Shown piece by piece: positions 7,425 to 13,118 of a stretch of 20,287 nt of DNA. The stretch covers positions 1 through 20,287 of the IMG/VR virus record IMGVR_UViG_3300001533_000474; one strand, written 5' to 3'. The notes under the pieces are model-generated. The model was not told the origin of the DNA and did no database searches. It worked only from the letters and a program-made list of their open reading frames with translations. The stretch comes from a virus. Numbering within the stretch: position 1 is the stretch's first letter; each line of letters begins with the position of its first letter. The position numbers and the translations under genes were made by a program.

Positions 7425-7897
7425 TTGTCCCCCTTTTCAAAATCTTCGAGCCGACCGAGTCCAATGGATACGCTCGAATCCTCAAATGTTGGCGGCTGCA
7501 CTTCCGGTGCAATCGCTTGTTGCCGTGGTTGGCTCAAATAGTACGCCGCTGCGGCCCCTGCCCCTGCTGCCCCCAGTCCAACAGGCACTAGGCCCGCTAA
7601 GGCCAAGGCTAGCGCTGTAAGCGTGCTCGACTGCTGCCCCGCGACGACGACGGTCGGCGGCTGGTGAATGTCTCCCAGAATTGTATTGCTTCCCATATCC
7701 TGGTCCTGGTCCGCCGCTTGCGTTTCGCCCCATACGGTCTTTCGCACGTGAGCCGCCTCCGCTTCGCTATTGCGTCTGCTCTCCGCCGCCATCGCCCGCA
7801 TGTGCTCGACCCCCGTCAGTTCCGCCAGCGCCTGAATCTTCCCCCGGCGTTCCAAGAATCGCTTGAAGCTGGTCGTCCAATGTTCGGTTGAACTCAT
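7421..7897 (-). CDS. Phage membrane protein with one long hydrophobic segment, 158 residues
   Basis: The ATG at 7897 has GGAG six bases upstream; a TTG at 7909 would add four residues. Residues about 1-60 are charged and helical (TEHWTTSFKRFLERRGKIQA). A linker contains MGSNTILGDIH and PPTVVVAG. Residues 91-121 form a small-residue-rich membrane span (LTALALALAGLVPVGLGAAG continuing into AAAAYYL). The tail is soluble with Pro and Glu. No enzymatic motif is present. The first 131 bases overlap the previous gene in another frame, which is longer than usual. It probably belongs to the lysis or virion-membrane group, but its role is unknown. Confidence 0.65.
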   Translation of the reverse strand: MSSTEHWTTSFKRFLERRGKIQALAELTGVEHMRAMAAESRRNSEAEAAHVRKTVWGETQAADQDQDMGSNTILGDIHQPPTVVVAGQQSSTLTALALALAGLVPVGLGAAGAGAAAAYYLSQPRQQAIAPEVQPPTFEDSSVSIGLGRLEDFEKGDK

Positions 7898-8021
7898 CGA
7901 GGTCTCCAAGCGTTCCAGCTAAACTAATTTCATTGACGCGAGCGGTCATCCTTTGGAATGCCGCCCGCGTGCGGTTGTTGCGCTCACTGAACGCTCTCAG
8001 TGAGCTTTCTATCGAGTCCAC
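7767..8021 (-). CDS. Small helical protein of unknown function, 84 residues
   Basis: It starts with GTG at 8021, three bases from the TAG of the previous gene. Residues 1-55 are strongly helical and charged (SSLRAFSERNNRTRAAFQRM, then EFNRTLDDQLQAILG), and the last 28 are Gly/Asp-rich and disordered. The Gly-rich tail coincides with the overlap with the next gene, so it may be only partly constrained. A perfect hairpin lies within codons 6-13. No ribosome-binding site better than weak is visible, and translation may be coupled to the upstream gene. No family recognised. Confidence 0.5.
   Translation of the reverse strand: MDSIESSLRAFSERNNRTRAAFQRMTARVNEISLAGTLGDLDEFNRTLDDQLQAILGTPGEDSGAGGTDGGRAHAGDGGGEQTQ
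7982..8005 (-). repeat. Perfect 9-bp hairpin at the start of the 84-residue gene
   Basis: GCTCACTGA (7982-7990) and TCAGTGAGC (7997-8005) are exact inverted repeats around a six-base loop. In mRNA the stem would begin 16 bases after the GTG start codon, a place where structure can slow or gate initiation. It lacks a T tract, so it is not a terminator. Confidence 0.55.
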
Positions 8022-8023
8022 GA

Positions 8024-8248
8024 CTAGCCGCCAGTTGCGGGTGGAGCGATCGGAGTCGCCATGACGCCACTGATGGCGCGGCTTTCCTCGGTGCCCATTT
8101 CATTGTGCACCTTCGCGACGCCAGCTTGCAGGCTGCCCATCGTGATGTTCGCAATGGCCCGGCCACTGGCGTTGGTAAACTGAATGTTGCCGACGCTCTC
8201 GGTCAGCAACTGGGATGCGACGCTCTCAGGTAAATCTACAGCTGGCAT
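8024..8248 (-). CDS. Small phage protein, 74 residues, with weak RebB-like features
   Basis: The start at 8248 is set by a near-perfect AAGGAGG eight bases upstream; a longer frame to 8347 has no such site. The product includes SVASQLLTESVGNIQFTNAS, then ANITMGSLQAGVAKVHNEMG. The order LTESV...TN...MGSLQ...N recalls the small R-body/RebB family (ITDSV...N...AMGxLYQ), but the match is loose and judged by eye. It lies between an exported protease and helical proteins. A structural or membrane-associated polymer-forming protein is one possibility; an ordinary unknown phage protein is equally acceptable. Confidence 0.65.
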   Translation of the reverse strand: MPAVDLPESVASQLLTESVGNIQFTNASGRAIANITMGSLQAGVAKVHNEMGTEESRAISGVMATPIAPPATGG

Positions 8249-8274
8249 TTTTGATGCCTCCTTCTCAACAACAG

Positions 8275-8306
8275 GTAACGTTACTACCCCGTCACCAATG
8301 ACGGGG
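8275..8306. promoter_or_regulatory. Hairpin plus 10-bp palindrome in the gap after the protease gene
   Basis: CCCCGTCA (8287-8294) and TGACGGGG (8299-8306) pair perfectly around CCAA. Directly beyond it on the minus strand lies GTAACGTTAC (8275-8284), a 10-base palindrome. The hairpin is not followed by T residues on the minus strand, so simple termination is unlikely. It may protect or separate the protease mRNA from the strongly translated gene that follows. Confidence 0.45.
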
Positions 8307-8330
8307 CTTTCCGAAAACTCGCTTGGTAAA

Positions 8331-9608
8331 TCACTGCTGCCTGGCATTGCGCAAAATCGTCTGAAAGTCGAGGACTATGGGTTCGCCAGGTGCATACGTT
8401 TCATCGTCGAGGATCTTGCCGGTCTTGCCATCGACCAACATAACCCGCTGGCCCGGGTGCTTTACCTGCGCCAGTATCTGCTGCGTCAGTGACGCCACAT
8501 CCAGTTCTGCCGCTTGGCCCGCTGGTCCCGCCTCGCCACGATCCCCCTTCGGACCTTGCGGACCGCGGAATCGATCGTCGCCTTCGATCGTCTGCAGAAT
8601 GGACTCGGTGACTGCCGCTAGATGCATTGCGTTTACGGTGCCGTCAGAACCGTCTCGGCCATCCTTGCCAGCTTGTCCCGCTGGTCCACGGAAACGTTCA
8701 TCGCCCGCCATCTTTTCCAGTACTGCTGCAATGATCGCATCTTGGTCACACTTGCAATTCGGTGACTGCGGGGCACTTGGTACAAGCTCCAGTGCAGGTG
8801 GTTGTGCTGGCGTTGGTTGCCCGCCTGGATACGTCGCCACGCCACCGCCTTGCCTCGGTGCTGGGCAACCCTGTGGTGGACATTGCGAGCCGTAGCCGAT
8901 ACCGGCAATCTGCCCTGCAATTCGATTAGCTCGCCACTGGGCCAAGCGCGGAAACAGCGGGCGGACGAAGACCGTGAATCTCCCCGTCCCGCTCGCCGTT
9001 GTCCGCTGGCCGTCACTTCCCCAAAGGCATCCGATTAGCTGGCCCGCTTCGTTGAATGCCGGCCCGCCCGAATCGCCTGGGATCGCCGCGTTCTCATGCT
9101 CGAACCAATCCCGCGTTGCTGTGCCGCCAGGTCCAGCCCACGAACCAGTCATCCTTCCGCCGAAGATCCGGAAGCCCCGCGCGAAGCCCGCCGAGTACAC
9201 CATTTCGCCCGCTTGCGGGTTGCTGCTCGCGAACTCGACGCCCGTCAGCGTTGGGTGCTCGCGCTCCAGCTCGACCACGCACTGGTCCCACACCTTGTCG
9301 ACCTGAATCACTTTGCAGCTCATCCGCACGCCATCGCGAAATTCAACCGTTCCATTGCCGCTACTGCCTCGAGCCACATGGTAGGCCGTCGCTACGAGCC
9401 GCTCCCCCAGGTAGACGCCGCTGCCTGCGCTAGCCGAGCTGCCCGAAAGCGGGAAACGAATCTGCACCGCGTTGGCCGCTGCCTGCTCAACCGGTCGAGT
9501 CGCCGTCTCTTGCACTCGCCACTGTGTCAGCCCGCGATCGTCCGCGACGTCCTGGGCAGCCGCCAGGCCGCAAAGCAGCATCGTGATAATCAGTAGCGAA
9601 CGTATCAT
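8331..9608 (-). CDS. Exported trypsin-like serine protease with collagen-like repeats
   Basis: Residues 1-19 form a signal peptide (MIRSLLIITMLLCGLAAAQ). Residues 45-230 match the S1/chymotrypsin fold: the catalytic triad is readable as His77 in ATAYHV, Asp108 in VWDQCVVEL and Ser180 in PGDSGGPAF. A Pro/Gln-rich linker with CPPQGCP follows. Two copies of a helix-plus-GDxRFRGP unit come next, each leading into Gly-X-Y collagen triplets (GPAGQAGKDGRDGSDG and GPQGPKGDRGEAGPAG). The C-terminus is a small globular piece. The enzyme would act outside the cytoplasm, on periplasmic, envelope or surface proteins, and may trimerise through the collagen units. It starts with an ATGA overlap on the DUF1353 gene. 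Whether it is a lysis, virion or secreted factor is inferred only. Confidence 0.88.
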   Translation of the reverse strand: MIRSLLIITMLLCGLAAAQDVADDRGLTQWRVQETATRPVEQAAANAVQIRFPLSGSSASAGSGVYLGERLVATAYHVARGSSGNGTVEFRDGVRMSCKVIQVDKVWDQCVVELEREHPTLTGVEFASSNPQAGEMVYSAGFARGFRIFGGRMTGSWAGPGGTATRDWFEHENAAIPGDSGGPAFNEAGQLIGCLWGSDGQRTTASGTGRFTVFVRPLFPRLAQWRANRIAGQIAGIGYGSQCPPQGCPAPRQGGGVATYPGGQPTPAQPPALELVPSAPQSPNCKCDQDAIIAAVLEKMAGDERFRGPAGQAGKDGRDGSDGTVNAMHLAAVTESILQTIEGDDRFRGPQGPKGDRGEAGPAGQAAELDVASLTQQILAQVKHPGQRVMLVDGKTGKILDDETYAPGEPIVLDFQTILRNARQQ

Positions 9609-9988
9609 TTTTTGTAGATCCCTCGCTTGCTAAAAAACGCATGGCAGCGAACTGCGATATACATCGCTGCCCGCTTCCAGCCCGGCACACCCGCCTTCGT
9701 CAGCAGCGCGAAAAACACCGCGTCGCCGATCACTCGCAGCTGGTAATCATGCTGGGCCTTGGCCTGGTCGCAGTACCAATCATGGACGCAAGCCGCGACG
9801 ACGAAACTCGGATCGAACGGGTGACCTATCACGCTCCACACGCATCGCGGAATACTCGCGCCGTCGAACACGTAGCCCACCGGCAGCTTGACGCGATGCG
9901 TGATTCCGCTGGCTCGCGTGATGTCGACATCGATCGACGCCGAAACCATCATCGTCCCAGAACCGTAGGGCTGGATTGAGAGCTTCAT
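9605..9988 (-). CDS. DUF1353 family phage protein
   Basis: The ATG at 9988 has AGGAG seven bases upstream; the longer frame to 10084 crosses the promoter and is rejected. The 127-residue product contains the family hallmark LPVGYVFDGASIPRCVW, then IGHPFDP, then the His-Asp pair in VVAACVHDWYCDQ. A GDAVFFALLTKAGVPGW helix and a basic C-terminus complete it. DUF1353 proteins are frequent in phages, often near lysis or tail genes; their activity is not established, although the conserved His and Asp suggest metal binding. It is the first gene after the 10.1-kb promoter and probably opens the late transcript. Confidence 0.85.
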   Translation of the reverse strand: MKLSIQPYGSGTMMVSASIDVDITRASGITHRVKLPVGYVFDGASIPRCVWSVIGHPFDPSFVVAACVHDWYCDQAKAQHDYQLRVIGDAVFFALLTKAGVPGWKRAAMYIAVRCHAFFSKRGIYKK

Positions 9989-10072
9989 CGAGTGGCTCCT
10001 GCCTACGCGACACAAAAAAGGAGGTGAGACGCGACCACGAGCCGCGACCCACCATCCACGAAACGCACTTGT

Positions 10073-10102
10073 ATTATCTACCAAAAAGCTGACAAATGTA
10101 AA
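10073..10102 (-). promoter_or_regulatory. Sigma70-type promoter for the lysis/adsorption operon
   Basis: TTTACA (10102-10097) and GATAAT (10078-10073) are separated by 18 bases on the minus strand; each differs from consensus at one position. A start site near 10066 would give a leader of about 78 bases to the DUF1353 gene. The replication-side genes end just upstream at 10115, so this looks like the switch point between two transcription units. Confidence 0.55.
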
Positions 10103-10106
10103 TTCC

Positions 10107-10116
10107 GACGTACGTC
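10107..10116. promoter_or_regulatory. Operator-like palindrome GACGTACGTC
   Basis: A perfect 10-base palindrome lies five bases upstream of the -35 box and overlaps the stop codon of the ribbon-helix-helix-like gene. A related eight-base sequence, GACGTACG, occurs in the leader of the replication gene at 12771-12778. A shared regulator could read both, and the neighbouring small DNA-binding protein is a candidate. This is inference from position and symmetry. Confidence 0.4.
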
Positions 10117-10321
10117 ATTCGGGGTCCGCAGAGTCAGATTTCGTAAGATTTGGGTAAAACTCTGCTAGCAATTTGTGCTTGTGCCGCCGATAGCAGGTTG
10201 TTTGCCGCAAGCCGAGCCGCTGGATCAAGAGTGCTTGCAGGGAAATACCTCGCTCGATTGCTTGGCGGTGTAGTTCGTCCCGATCTTGCTTGTCGAGACG
10301 AAGGCATACTGCGACTTTCAT
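10115..10321 (-). CDS. Small ribbon-helix-helix-like DNA-binding protein
   Basis: The product (68 residues from the ATG at 10321) begins MKVAVCLRLDKQDRDELHRQ, a beta strand followed by a helix, then AIERGISLQALLIQRL, a second helix after a turn. This is the layout of Arc/CopG/HicB-C-terminal ribbon-helix-helix domains, in which the strand contacts DNA as a dimer. A basic tail (CYRRHKHKLL) follows. Its ATG shares one base with the upstream stop codon (TAATG). It is the last gene before a promoter with an adjacent palindrome, which makes an autoregulatory or late-gene control role reasonable. The domain call is moderate because the protein is short. Confidence 0.65.
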   Translation of the reverse strand: MKVAVCLRLDKQDRDELHRQAIERGISLQALLIQRLGLRQTTCYRRHKHKLLAEFYPNLTKSDSADPE

Positions 10322-10539
10322 TACGTCACCTCTCGCCCACACCACGCGGCGAAAGAACTCAGATACAACTTGCCCTCAACGCCATTCTGCTCATAGCGAA
10401 CGACAGGCTCGCTTGGTCGGTCGCCATTGCTAAACCACGGAGCTTTGAGCTTATCGCTAATCTCAAGCACTTTCCGCGTCGTCAGTCCCTTGCCGCGATT
10501 GTAGTACGTCTTGCCAACTTCAATCTTTGATGGTGTCAC
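10321..10539 (-). CDS. Small phage protein of unknown function, 72 residues
   Basis: I place the start at GTG 10539, since AGGAG lies seven bases upstream and the preceding gene ends just before it. A longer frame to 10581 would overlap RusA. The product reads TPSKIEVGKTYYNRGKGLTT, followed by a beta-rich segment with EPVVRYEQNGVEGKLYLSSF and ending AAWCGREVT. This IxxGKxYxNRGKGxxxRxV start resembles short beta-barrel-like phage proteins found near replication genes, with no assigned role. It is coupled to the ribbon-helix-helix gene by one shared base. Confidence 0.65.
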   Translation of the reverse strand: MTPSKIEVGKTYYNRGKGLTTRKVLEISDKLKAPWFSNGDRPSEPVVRYEQNGVEGKLYLSSFAAWCGREVT

Positions 10540-10549
10540 CCGGAAACTC

Positions 10550-10909
10550 CTATAAAAATTCCACTCTAACCCCAGGCCCATTCACCCGATCAACCTCCTG
10601 CCGATACTCCACGCCCGTCACCCACTTCGGGCCGTCATCGTGCAAGAATCCGCAGTCAACCAGTGCGTCGATCAGCTCTTTCGCTGAGCCGCGCCCGATG
10701 CTGTCCGCATCGATCAGCCGTTGCCGAGGTCCGACGATTCGCGTCACCCGCAGGCTGACCGGCTGCTGGAACGGTTTCGCGTCTGGGTAGAGCGTGGCGA
10801 TTATGCGTAGGTATTTCTTCTTGCGGCTCGCGGCTCGGCCCCAGTGGGCAGAGCGGCCGGTGTTGTCGTTGACTAGGTTGATAGGCAACATTATCGATTT
10901 CGCGTCCAT
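10550..10909 (-). CDS. rusA: RusA-type Holliday junction resolvase
   Basis: The 119-residue product matches the RusA length. The N-terminus has NDNTGRSAHWGRAASRKKKY, the substrate-binding part with conserved basic residues. The catalytic region reads RLIDADSIGRGSAKELIDAL with Asp67, Asp69 and Lys77, then GFLHDDGPKWV with Asp91 and Asp92, closely matching the RusA acidic/Lys set. A strand with VNGPGVRVEF ends the protein. RusA dimers cut four-way DNA junctions and resolve branched phage DNA before packaging. It follows the HNH and coiled-coil genes and closes the replication-recombination cluster. The start ATG lies inside the end of the previous gene (19-base overlap). Confidence 0.88.
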   Translation of the reverse strand: MDAKSIMLPINLVNDNTGRSAHWGRAASRKKKYLRIIATLYPDAKPFQQPVSLRVTRIVGPRQRLIDADSIGRGSAKELIDALVDCGFLHDDGPKWVTGVEYRQEVDRVNGPGVRVEFL

Positions 10910-11058
10910 TGCTTATCTTGCAGCAATCTTAACGCTGCCTCCGTGCTTTGTTGTCTCATGCTTCGACTGGCGAGTTGCAATTCAAGTTCTGCGACTCGAC
11001 GTTCAAGTTCTCGGACTCGACATCGCAAGTATCGCTCGTTGTAGGTCTTTTCAGACAT
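10891..11058 (-). CDS. Short coiled-coil protein, 55 residues
   Basis: From the ATG at 11058 the product is almost entirely charged helix: MSEKTYNERYLRCRVRELER followed by RVAELELQLASRS. Leu, Val and Ile recur every three to four residues, so a dimeric coiled coil is likely. There is no other motif. The ATG lies within the last eight bases of the HNH gene, and the end overlaps RusA by 19 bases, so it is tightly coupled to both. An upstream in-frame start at 11082 would extend the overlap and is less likely. Function unknown. Confidence 0.6.
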   Translation of the reverse strand: MSEKTYNERYLRCRVRELERRVAELELQLASRSMRQQSTEAALRLLQDKQWTRNR

Positions 11059-11419
11059 CGCTTTCACATTGTGCAAGTTCACGAATCACCGCATTTCGCC
11101 GATTGTTCATTTCTGCATCTGACAAAAACCGCAGGATAGGGAGCGGAGGGAAGATGACGCGATCAGGAACAAGCTGCGGCTCTTCAATCCCATGCTGGGC
11201 AGCATGGCAAGTTGAGCAAAGAGCTTTCAAGTCTACATTTGACTCACAGCCCAGTGACTTGTAGTGCATATGGTGCATTTCAATTTGCGACCTCCCGAAA
11301 AAACCACCGCACCCCTCACACCTGTAGCCCTCATCGCAATACACCAATGCAAGCTTGCGCTTTCTGGTTAACAGCCAATGCCGACTGGCGAGATACTGTT
11401 GATACTCTTCTTTGTTCAC
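11051..11419 (-). CDS. HNH endonuclease, 122 residues
   Basis: I choose GTG 11419 because GGAAGG lies seven bases upstream; TTG 11425 is too close to that site. The product begins with EEYQQYLASRHWLLTRKRKL, typical of compact phage HNH enzymes. It then shows the zinc and catalytic set: CEGCGG (Cys34, Cys37), IEMHHMHY (His49, His50), Asn61, and ALCSTCHAAQHG (Cys68, Cys71, His72). Enzymes of this type nick or cut DNA; in phages they can assist packaging or spread as homing nucleases. Its first 89 bases overlap the end of the previous gene in another frame, consistent with insertion or recombination at this boundary. Confidence 0.88.
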   Translation of the reverse strand: MNKEEYQQYLASRHWLLTRKRKLALVYCDEGYRCEGCGGFFGRSQIEMHHMHYKSLGCESNVDLKALCSTCHAAQHGIEEPQLVPDRVIFPPLPILRFLSDAEMNNRRNAVIRELAQCESDV

Positions 11420-11927
11420 TTTCAAGCCTTCCAGTTAAAATAGGGTGCGACTGCATCTGTGTTTCTCCTGGCAGATAGGCATAGGCTTCATCACTTAAAA
11501 CCTGCCCATGCAGCCGCTGGTACGCTCTTAAAAACTCTCCGCGTATCCATTTCTCCTCCGTAGCATCGGTAAACCGCCAAACAAAAGCGGGCCACCCACC
11601 GAGAGCACGAATCACCGCATTAATCGTTACGTCGCGGAAAGCAATATGCTTGTAAGCACCGAGTGACACTGCACTTTGAGCATCCATCCAGGCTAGTTCC
11701 GCGCGAGCCTCGCTAGAGCCCTCAACCAACTCTCGAAGCTCTACTGGCTTCGGCATGAACTTGCATCGCTGCATAGCTAGCACCGCCGCTCGCTGAATAT
11801 CTGCAAGTTGCATGTCTTGCAATCCCCACCAGTACGCGAGAAACAATTGCTTGGTTGCCTCCTTATCGAACGCGGAAAAAAGTGATTCTACGATTTCCCT
11901 AAACGCGATCTTGTCCGATGCTTCCAT
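11331..11927 (-). CDS. DUF6475-like phage protein, possible helicase-loader counterpart
   Basis: The ATG at 11927 sits eight bases after a near-perfect AGGAGGTGAT sequence. The product has a helical N-terminus (FREIVESLFSAFDKEATKQL, AYWWGLQDMQ), then the marker MPKPVELRELVEG. A second domain follows with SLGAYKHIAFRDVTINAVIR, ALGGWPAFVWRF and EEKWIRGEFLRAYQRL. The KPxELR plus GGW...F...Y pattern resembles DUF6475, a domain often encoded next to phage replication initiators. By position it occupies the place of lambda P or DnaT, so helicase recruitment is a reasonable inference. The last 30 residues overlap the HNH gene and may be an extension gained when that gene arrived. Confidence 0.65.
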   Translation of the reverse strand: MEASDKIAFREIVESLFSAFDKEATKQLFLAYWWGLQDMQLADIQRAAVLAMQRCKFMPKPVELRELVEGSSEARAELAWMDAQSAVSLGAYKHIAFRDVTINAVIRALGGWPAFVWRFTDATEEKWIRGEFLRAYQRLHGQVLSDEAYAYLPGETQMQSHPILTGRLESEQRRVSTVSRQSALAVNQKAQACIGVLR

Positions 11928-12729
11928 CTCCATCACCTCCTATCGCTTGCAAGAATTCCTCTCCCGCCTGTTGTGTGTTAGCGAGCCGCTGTTGTGTAAA
12001 CGTCGTAGGCCCAGCTCTTACGCTAGACTCCATCCACGCCGCCTCAAATCCTCGCCACTCCTTGCCAGCAGCAATGACAATCGCTTCGTTGAGCGAAATC
12101 CCCGCCTTTGCCGCCTCGCTCGCGATCCGCTGCATTGCGGTCGCGGTTGGCGGGCCTACGCGGTGCTTCTTCTTCCGGACGTGCAGCCAGTCATCCCATG
12201 CTTGCTGGTCAACATTGCTTGGTCGGCTAGCCACTGCCTTCTTGGAGGTAGACGCACCTGGGATGGAATCACGGCATTCCTCATTCAGGATTCCACATTC
12301 AGGATTCAGGATTCCACATTCAGGATTCAGAGCGGGCTCGTTCATGCCTAGGTCGTTGCTTGCACCTACCTGGGTAGGTGCTTGTTCGTGCCTAGGTTGT
12401 GGTTCTGCTTGTTTCCCTGGTAATTCGCTACTTTTTTCCTTCACGTGTGGCCGCTGATGCTTGAGAAATTTGGGAATTGCGATGATTTTCACGCCGCCAA
12501 CGTCGTAGCGCTCTATCAAGCCCCACCTTGTGAGCTCGCCCAAGTGCTCGTCGATGTTTACGTTATCGTAAGGAAAGACCTGCGCTTTGACCTGCTTGGG
12601 TCGGTCTAGTAATCGCCCTTCCCGGTCTGCGCAGCACCAAAGTCCGACAAATAACAACCTAGATACGGGCGAGCACTCACCTAGGTCGGGGTTTGTGAAA
12701 AAAGACGGTTTTATGTTTCGGGCTCGCAT
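11899..12729 (-). CDS. Phage replication initiator with N-terminal winged-helix domain
   Basis: The 276-residue frame starts at ATG 12729, four bases after AAGGAGGGG. Residues 1-110 match phage O-like or DnaD-associated initiators: NIKPSFFTNPDLGECSPVSR, LLFVGLWCCADREGRLLDRP, KQVKAQVFPYD, then GLIERYDVGGVKIIAIPKF and HQRPHVKE. The middle is a variable linker with repeated NPECGIL. Residues 175-240 form a second helical domain (WDDWLHVRKKKHRVGPPTAT) that resembles the C-terminal part of such initiators. It would bind the origin and recruit the helicase system. The linker-coding DNA contains tandem 21-bp repeats and a palindrome, so the origin may lie inside the gene. A strong promoter and a structured leader precede it. 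Confidence 0.8.
   Translation of the reverse strand: MRARNIKPSFFTNPDLGECSPVSRLLFVGLWCCADREGRLLDRPKQVKAQVFPYDNVNIDEHLGELTRWGLIERYDVGGVKIIAIPKFLKHQRPHVKEKSSELPGKQAEPQPRHEQAPTQVGASNDLGMNEPALNPECGILNPECGILNEECRDSIPGASTSKKAVASRPSNVDQQAWDDWLHVRKKKHRVGPPTATAMQRIASEAAKAGISLNEAIVIAAGKEWRGFEAAWMESSVRAGPTTFTQQRLANTQQAGEEFLQAIGGDGDGSIGQDRV
12274..12330. repeat. Iteron-like tandem 21-bp repeats, candidate replication origin
   Basis: About 2.7 copies of a 21-base unit with core ACATTCAGGATTC are arranged head to tail. Copy one (12274-12294) is imperfect, copy two (12295-12315) is complete, and copy three (12316-12330) is cut short but exact. They encode the NPECGIL repeats of the initiator linker. Direct repeats at this point of an initiator gene match the organisation of the lambda origin within gene O. 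Confidence 0.6.
12362..12381. repeat. 20-bp palindrome beside the iteron-like repeats
   Basis: GCACCTACC and GGTAGGTGC are perfect inverted arms around TG, 31 bases from the repeats. CCTAGGT sequences flank it on both sides (about 12347 and 12391), and another occurs at about 12681. In the putative origin it could be a protein-binding or unwinding-associated element. Confidence 0.5.
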
Positions 12730-12755
12730 TTCCCCTCCTTGCACCATCCAAAAAC

Positions 12756-12819
12756 ACGGGCAGCCGGTTTGACGTACGCAGAGCAGTTGCGGAGAGTAAA
12801 AACTCACCCGGCTGCCCGT
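12756..12819 (-). promoter_or_regulatory. Structured leader of the replication gene (12-bp inverted repeat)
   Basis: ACGGGCAGCCGG (12756-12767) and CCGGCTGCCCGT (12808-12819) are exact inverted repeats separated by 40 bases. In the minus-strand transcript the stem would lie in the 5' leader, 26 bases before the initiator start codon. The loop contains a smaller GAGT-TTTT-ACTC hairpin and GACGTACG. A role in controlling initiator synthesis is a reasonable inference; an operator pair is the alternative. Confidence 0.55.
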
Positions 12820-12883
12820 TAATTGGATGTGTCAGACCTGCTCTCTTGAACGGACCAAAGACGTCAATCCTTGGATGCCTATA

Positions 12884-12912
12884 TTTATACGTCCTGCATT
12901 GACATTTATCAA
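12884..12912 (-). promoter_or_regulatory. Strong sigma70-type promoter for the replication gene
   Basis: TTGATA (12912-12907) and TATAAA (12889-12884) are separated by exactly 17 bases on the minus strand. The -35 box overlaps the stop codon of the upstream gene. Transcription from about 12877 would give a leader of about 148 bases that contains the inverted repeat described above. Confidence 0.7.
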
Positions 12913-13112
12913 CTCTCGCTCGACGGCAATTCTCGAATCAATTTAGCCCGCTCAACAATCCACTCTGGCGCAGCAACACCACGCCCGACAATAACCCGCC
13001 AATCGAAATAGGCGGCACGCTCAGCATCCTTGCGAGTCATGCCGCCGTCGTGTTCTCTGATTGCCGCACGCTCCTCGTATAGGTCAATCAGCTCTTGCTC
13101 GCTGTAGTCCAT
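12909..13112 (-). CDS. Small conserved-looking phage protein, 67 residues
   Basis: The product reads MDYSEQELIDLYEERAAIRE, then HDGGMTRKDAERAAYFDWRV, then IVGRGV and a C-terminal helix. The E-x-DGGMTRxxAExxAYFDWR pattern recurs in small proteins of phages and mobile elements, where it forms short helices of unknown role. Its ATG follows AAGG and six T residues. That AAGG is itself the last unit of the GGCNN repeat array, so the repeat doubles as the ribosome-binding site. The stop overlaps the replication-gene promoter. Confidence 0.65.
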   Translation of the reverse strand: MDYSEQELIDLYEERAAIREHDGGMTRKDAERAAYFDWRVIVGRGVAAPEWIVERAKLIRELPSSES

Positions 13113-13118
13113 AAAAAA

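Noticed and set aside
8287-8306. Hairpin as a rho-independent terminator
   Set aside because: There is no T tract after it on the coding strand and a strong ribosome site follows closely.
12274-12330. CRISPR array
   Set aside because: Units are directly adjacent without spacers, and no cas genes are present.
12756-12819. 12-bp inverted repeat as ends of an insertion sequence
   Set aside because: Only 40 bases lie between the arms, with no transposase or target duplication.
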